Below, piece after piece: positions 53,628-55,433 of a stretch of 55,433 nt of DNA. The translations under genes were made by a program, and so were the position numbers. Position 1 is the stretch's first letter, and the number at the start of each line of letters is the position of its first letter. This DNA is from Methylobacter sp. (GTDB taxonomy: Bacteria > Pseudomonadota > Gammaproteobacteria > Methylococcales > Methylomonadaceae), in contig JAPLRU010000056.1 in NCBI GenBank assembly GCA_026399025.1, positions 1 to 55,433 on the forward strand. Reading direction: 5' to 3'. Under the pieces are notes generated by a model. It worked only from the letters and a program-made list of their open reading frames with translations, searched no databases and was not told where the DNA came from.

Positions 53628-54993
53628 GGCTTAACTCCTCGCCGACTTCGGCGGATAACTCGGCTAATAGTTGCTGAGTATTGCTTAAGGCTTGCCAATA
53701 CTGGGCTTGATATTGAAAGAGGCTTTGTTGCGTGCGCAGCAGATCGCTAAAGTTGTTTTGGCTCACTTGATAACCGGCCAGCAGGGAATTAACCGTTTGT
53801 TGGGCTTGCGGGATGATTTCATGTTCGAGCAGCAATAATTTTTCCTTGGCGTGTTGATATTCGGCGGCTTTGACCGCTATCTCGGCGCGGATTTTATGAT
53901 GCTCATCCTGTAGCGCATAGTGTTCCTGCAACAACTCGCTCTGGCGCTGATCGACCGCCTTGGCTTGCTTGCGGTTTGCGTAAATCGGTACATTCATGCT
54001 CAACTGGACGCCGGCAAAATCGCTACGCGTCTGTCCTGCCTGAGTGTTCTGCCTGAACGCATAGCCTGCGCCTACAGTAAAGTCGGGGTAGAAATCCCGC
54101 TTTGCCAGCTCGACTTTGGCCGTGGCCGCATCCAGCATCTTGCGGTGTTGGGAGAATAAAGGACGGATTTGTAGCACTTTGTCCTGCAACGCGGATTCCG
54201 TAAACGACGGCAACTTGAATTCGGCCAGCGCCGGAATCCGCACCGGTTGTTCCGGGCTGCGATCCAGTAAGGCATTAAAGCGGGCGCTTAGGGCGTGACG
54301 CATACTGGTCAGGCCGAGTCTTTCGTCTTTGAGCTTGGACAATTCAAGTTGGGTCAGCAGCACTTCCTGTTGCGTTCCCTTGCCCACTTTGTATTTTGCT
54401 TGGCTAATGTCGATCAGTTGCTGGAACACGCGTTCGGTCTCGTCCAGCAGGTTTAAGGCCCGATCGTAATAAAACAACTGCCACCAATTTTGTTTGACCT
54501 CCCGGACCAAGCGTAACCGGGCTTCGTCCACCGAATCGGCGGCGGCCATCGCTTCATGTGCGGCGATTTTTTCCCGCAACGCCAGCTTGCCGGGGAAAGG
54601 TAGTTCTTGGCTGATGCCCATTGCCATCATGGTCATGTCTTCTTGGCGTAAATTGAAACTGCGCGTCGGCACATTCAGCATCTCGAAGTTTACCGTAGGG
54701 TCCGGCAAAGACCCCGCTTGTGACGGGATGGCGGCGCTGGCTTCGGCGCGCGCCTTGATTTCCGCCAAGCCGGGATTGCCGGCTAACGCTTGCTCAATCG
54801 CCAGATTGAGGGGCAAGGTGGATTCATCGGTGTGCGTCGGCAGAGGTTCGGCTGATGCTTCAGTCCAAGTCATCCCTATGGTGCCGGTTGAAACATGATA
54901 AACCGGGCCGGGCGCAAACAGCGCCAGCCCAAAAGTCATTGCCCAAGCCGGATGATTGCGGGGTAACGGCCAGGAATCGTTAATAAAAAACAT
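53620..54993 (-). CDS. cusC: Outer-membrane efflux channel (TolC/CusC family)
   Basis: 457 residues with two OEP repeats (LNLAIEQALAGNPGLAEIKARA; FTVGAGYAF; VPIYANRKQAKAVDQRQSEL; SLLAGYQVSQNNFSDLLRTQ). First gene of the cusCBA operon. N-terminus (MFFINDSWPLPRNHPAWAMT) is not a typical signal peptide; an internal Met may be the true start. Completes a tripartite copper efflux pump. Confidence 0.88.
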   Translation of the reverse strand: MFFINDSWPLPRNHPAWAMTFGLALFAPGPVYHVSTGTIGMTWTEASAEPLPTHTDESTLPLNLAIEQALAGNPGLAEIKARAEASAAIPSQAGSLPDPTVNFEMLNVPTRSFNLRQEDMTMMAMGISQELPFPGKLALREKIAAHEAMAAADSVDEARLRLVREVKQNWWQLFYYDRALNLLDETERVFQQLIDISQAKYKVGKGTQQEVLLTQLELSKLKDERLGLTSMRHALSARFNALLDRSPEQPVRIPALAEFKLPSFTESALQDKVLQIRPLFSQHRKMLDAATAKVELAKRDFYPDFTVGAGYAFRQNTQAGQTRSDFAGVQLSMNVPIYANRKQAKAVDQRQSELLQEHYALQDEHHKIRAEIAVKAAEYQHAKEKLLLLEHEIIPQAQQTVNSLLAGYQVSQNNFSDLLRTQQSLFQYQAQYWQALSNTQQLLAELSAEVGEELSHD

Positions 54994-55195
54994 TGGATTG
55001 TCCTTTCAAATCGTAATCAACAGGCTCGGCAGAGCCGTACTACGCCTGCAACGGCGCGGGTTCGGATTCGAAAGAGGCTAGTTCAGCAGGGTGCAGAACC
55101 GATAGATCAGCAAAACCCGTCGGCCCAGCGGTGGGTCGGCTTTAGGAGGAATTTTCGGGGAAGGATAGCTTAGCAATAAGGTAACTACTCGCCCC

Positions 55196-55433
55196 CTAAA
55201 TATCAAACTTACCCGCCAAAGCCAATTGCACAGCAATGAGCGGGTTATATCCCTTATTTGCCATAGTTTGCAAATAGCTTGAAATGCGGCAAGAGGCCTT
55301 GGCATAATCTTCCGACCGAAAGCACCCTGAAACCTTTTGCTTAACTTTTGACATCCTGAGGTCACGCTCAGCTCTGTTATTCGTAAACGAAACGGATGGT
55401 TCCTTGGTGAAACGCAATACCGATGCCTCATGC
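55196..55433 (-). mobile_element. IS66-family transposase, C-terminal part cut by window edge
   Basis: The frame runs in from the right edge: HEASVLRF, then SFTNNRAERDLRMSKVKQKV, SGCFRSEDYAKASCRISSYL and NPLIAVQLALAG. This is the conserved C-terminal end of the IS66 DDE transposase (NNxAERxLR with the catalytic Glu). The rest lies outside the window. GTAACTACTC at 55181-55190 may belong to the element's end. Confidence 0.88.

Noticed and set aside
55078-55431. 117-codon minus-strand ORF at the right edge
   Set aside because: It is in a different frame from the IS66 transposase, whose conserved residues are in the overlapping frame.

Overview
The window looks like chromosome of a gammaproteobacterium, most likely a methanotroph of the order Methylococcales. 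This is inferred, not proven: no methane monooxygenase, rRNA or tRNA gene is visible. The reasons are the gamma-type housekeeping order (crp-osmC-speD; adk-asd-fimV), an unusually large share of copper-handling genes, and many palindromic repeats between genes.

Layout. (1) 1-3510 is accessory: a palindrome cluster, a HEPN/DUF262 pair on the minus strand (380-2021), and a protein whose middle resembles the pore-forming domain of Cry toxins (2200-3510). (2) 4178-7399 carries a TonB-dependent receptor fused to an N-terminal HupE/UreJ-like metal permease domain, then a secreted double-PepSY protein. (3) 7570-10546 is an AT-rich module of two genes (serine hydrolase plus an unknown protein) bounded by a roughly 40-bp imperfect inverted repeat; it is the best candidate for an undescribed system. 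(4) 10608-16650 has a secreted pentapeptide-repeat protein, a copper P-type ATPase operon with two paralogous one-helix proteins, and a divergent TauE/DsbD-like plus cupredoxin protein. (5) 17580-25040 is one tight operon: small membrane protein, FtsX-like permease, ABC ATPase, polytopic membrane protein, NosL, TlpA-like lipoprotein, a NosL/beta-barrel fusion and DsbD. It looks like a periplasmic copper and thiol-redox assembly system without a nosZ. (6) 25404-36913 holds a double-PAS chemoreceptor, a decayed response regulator/GGDEF pseudogene, crp, osmC, speD, glcF with a membrane partner, a TetR regulator, a DUF4242 protein, a YncE-like propeller, DUF2288 and a TPR-like protein. (7) 37034-43544 has DUF1415, a CBS protein, adk, asd and fimV. 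(8) 44007-48435 has an M36 metallopeptidase, a small secreted protein and a fatty acid hydroxylase/sterol desaturase-like enzyme. (9) 49111-54993 is a CusCBA-type Cu/Ag efflux operon. (10) The right edge cuts an IS66-family transposase.

How they fit. At least three separate loci move or chaperone copper: CopA with the TauE-cupredoxin protein, the NosL/ABC/DsbD operon, and CusCBA. That suits an organism with a heavy copper economy. Between genes the DNA is filled with several families of palindromes and small inverted-repeat-bounded elements. One of these (16802-16963) sits inside the loop of another palindrome with an apparent target duplication, and a diverged relative sits in an analogous palindrome at 48890-49064.
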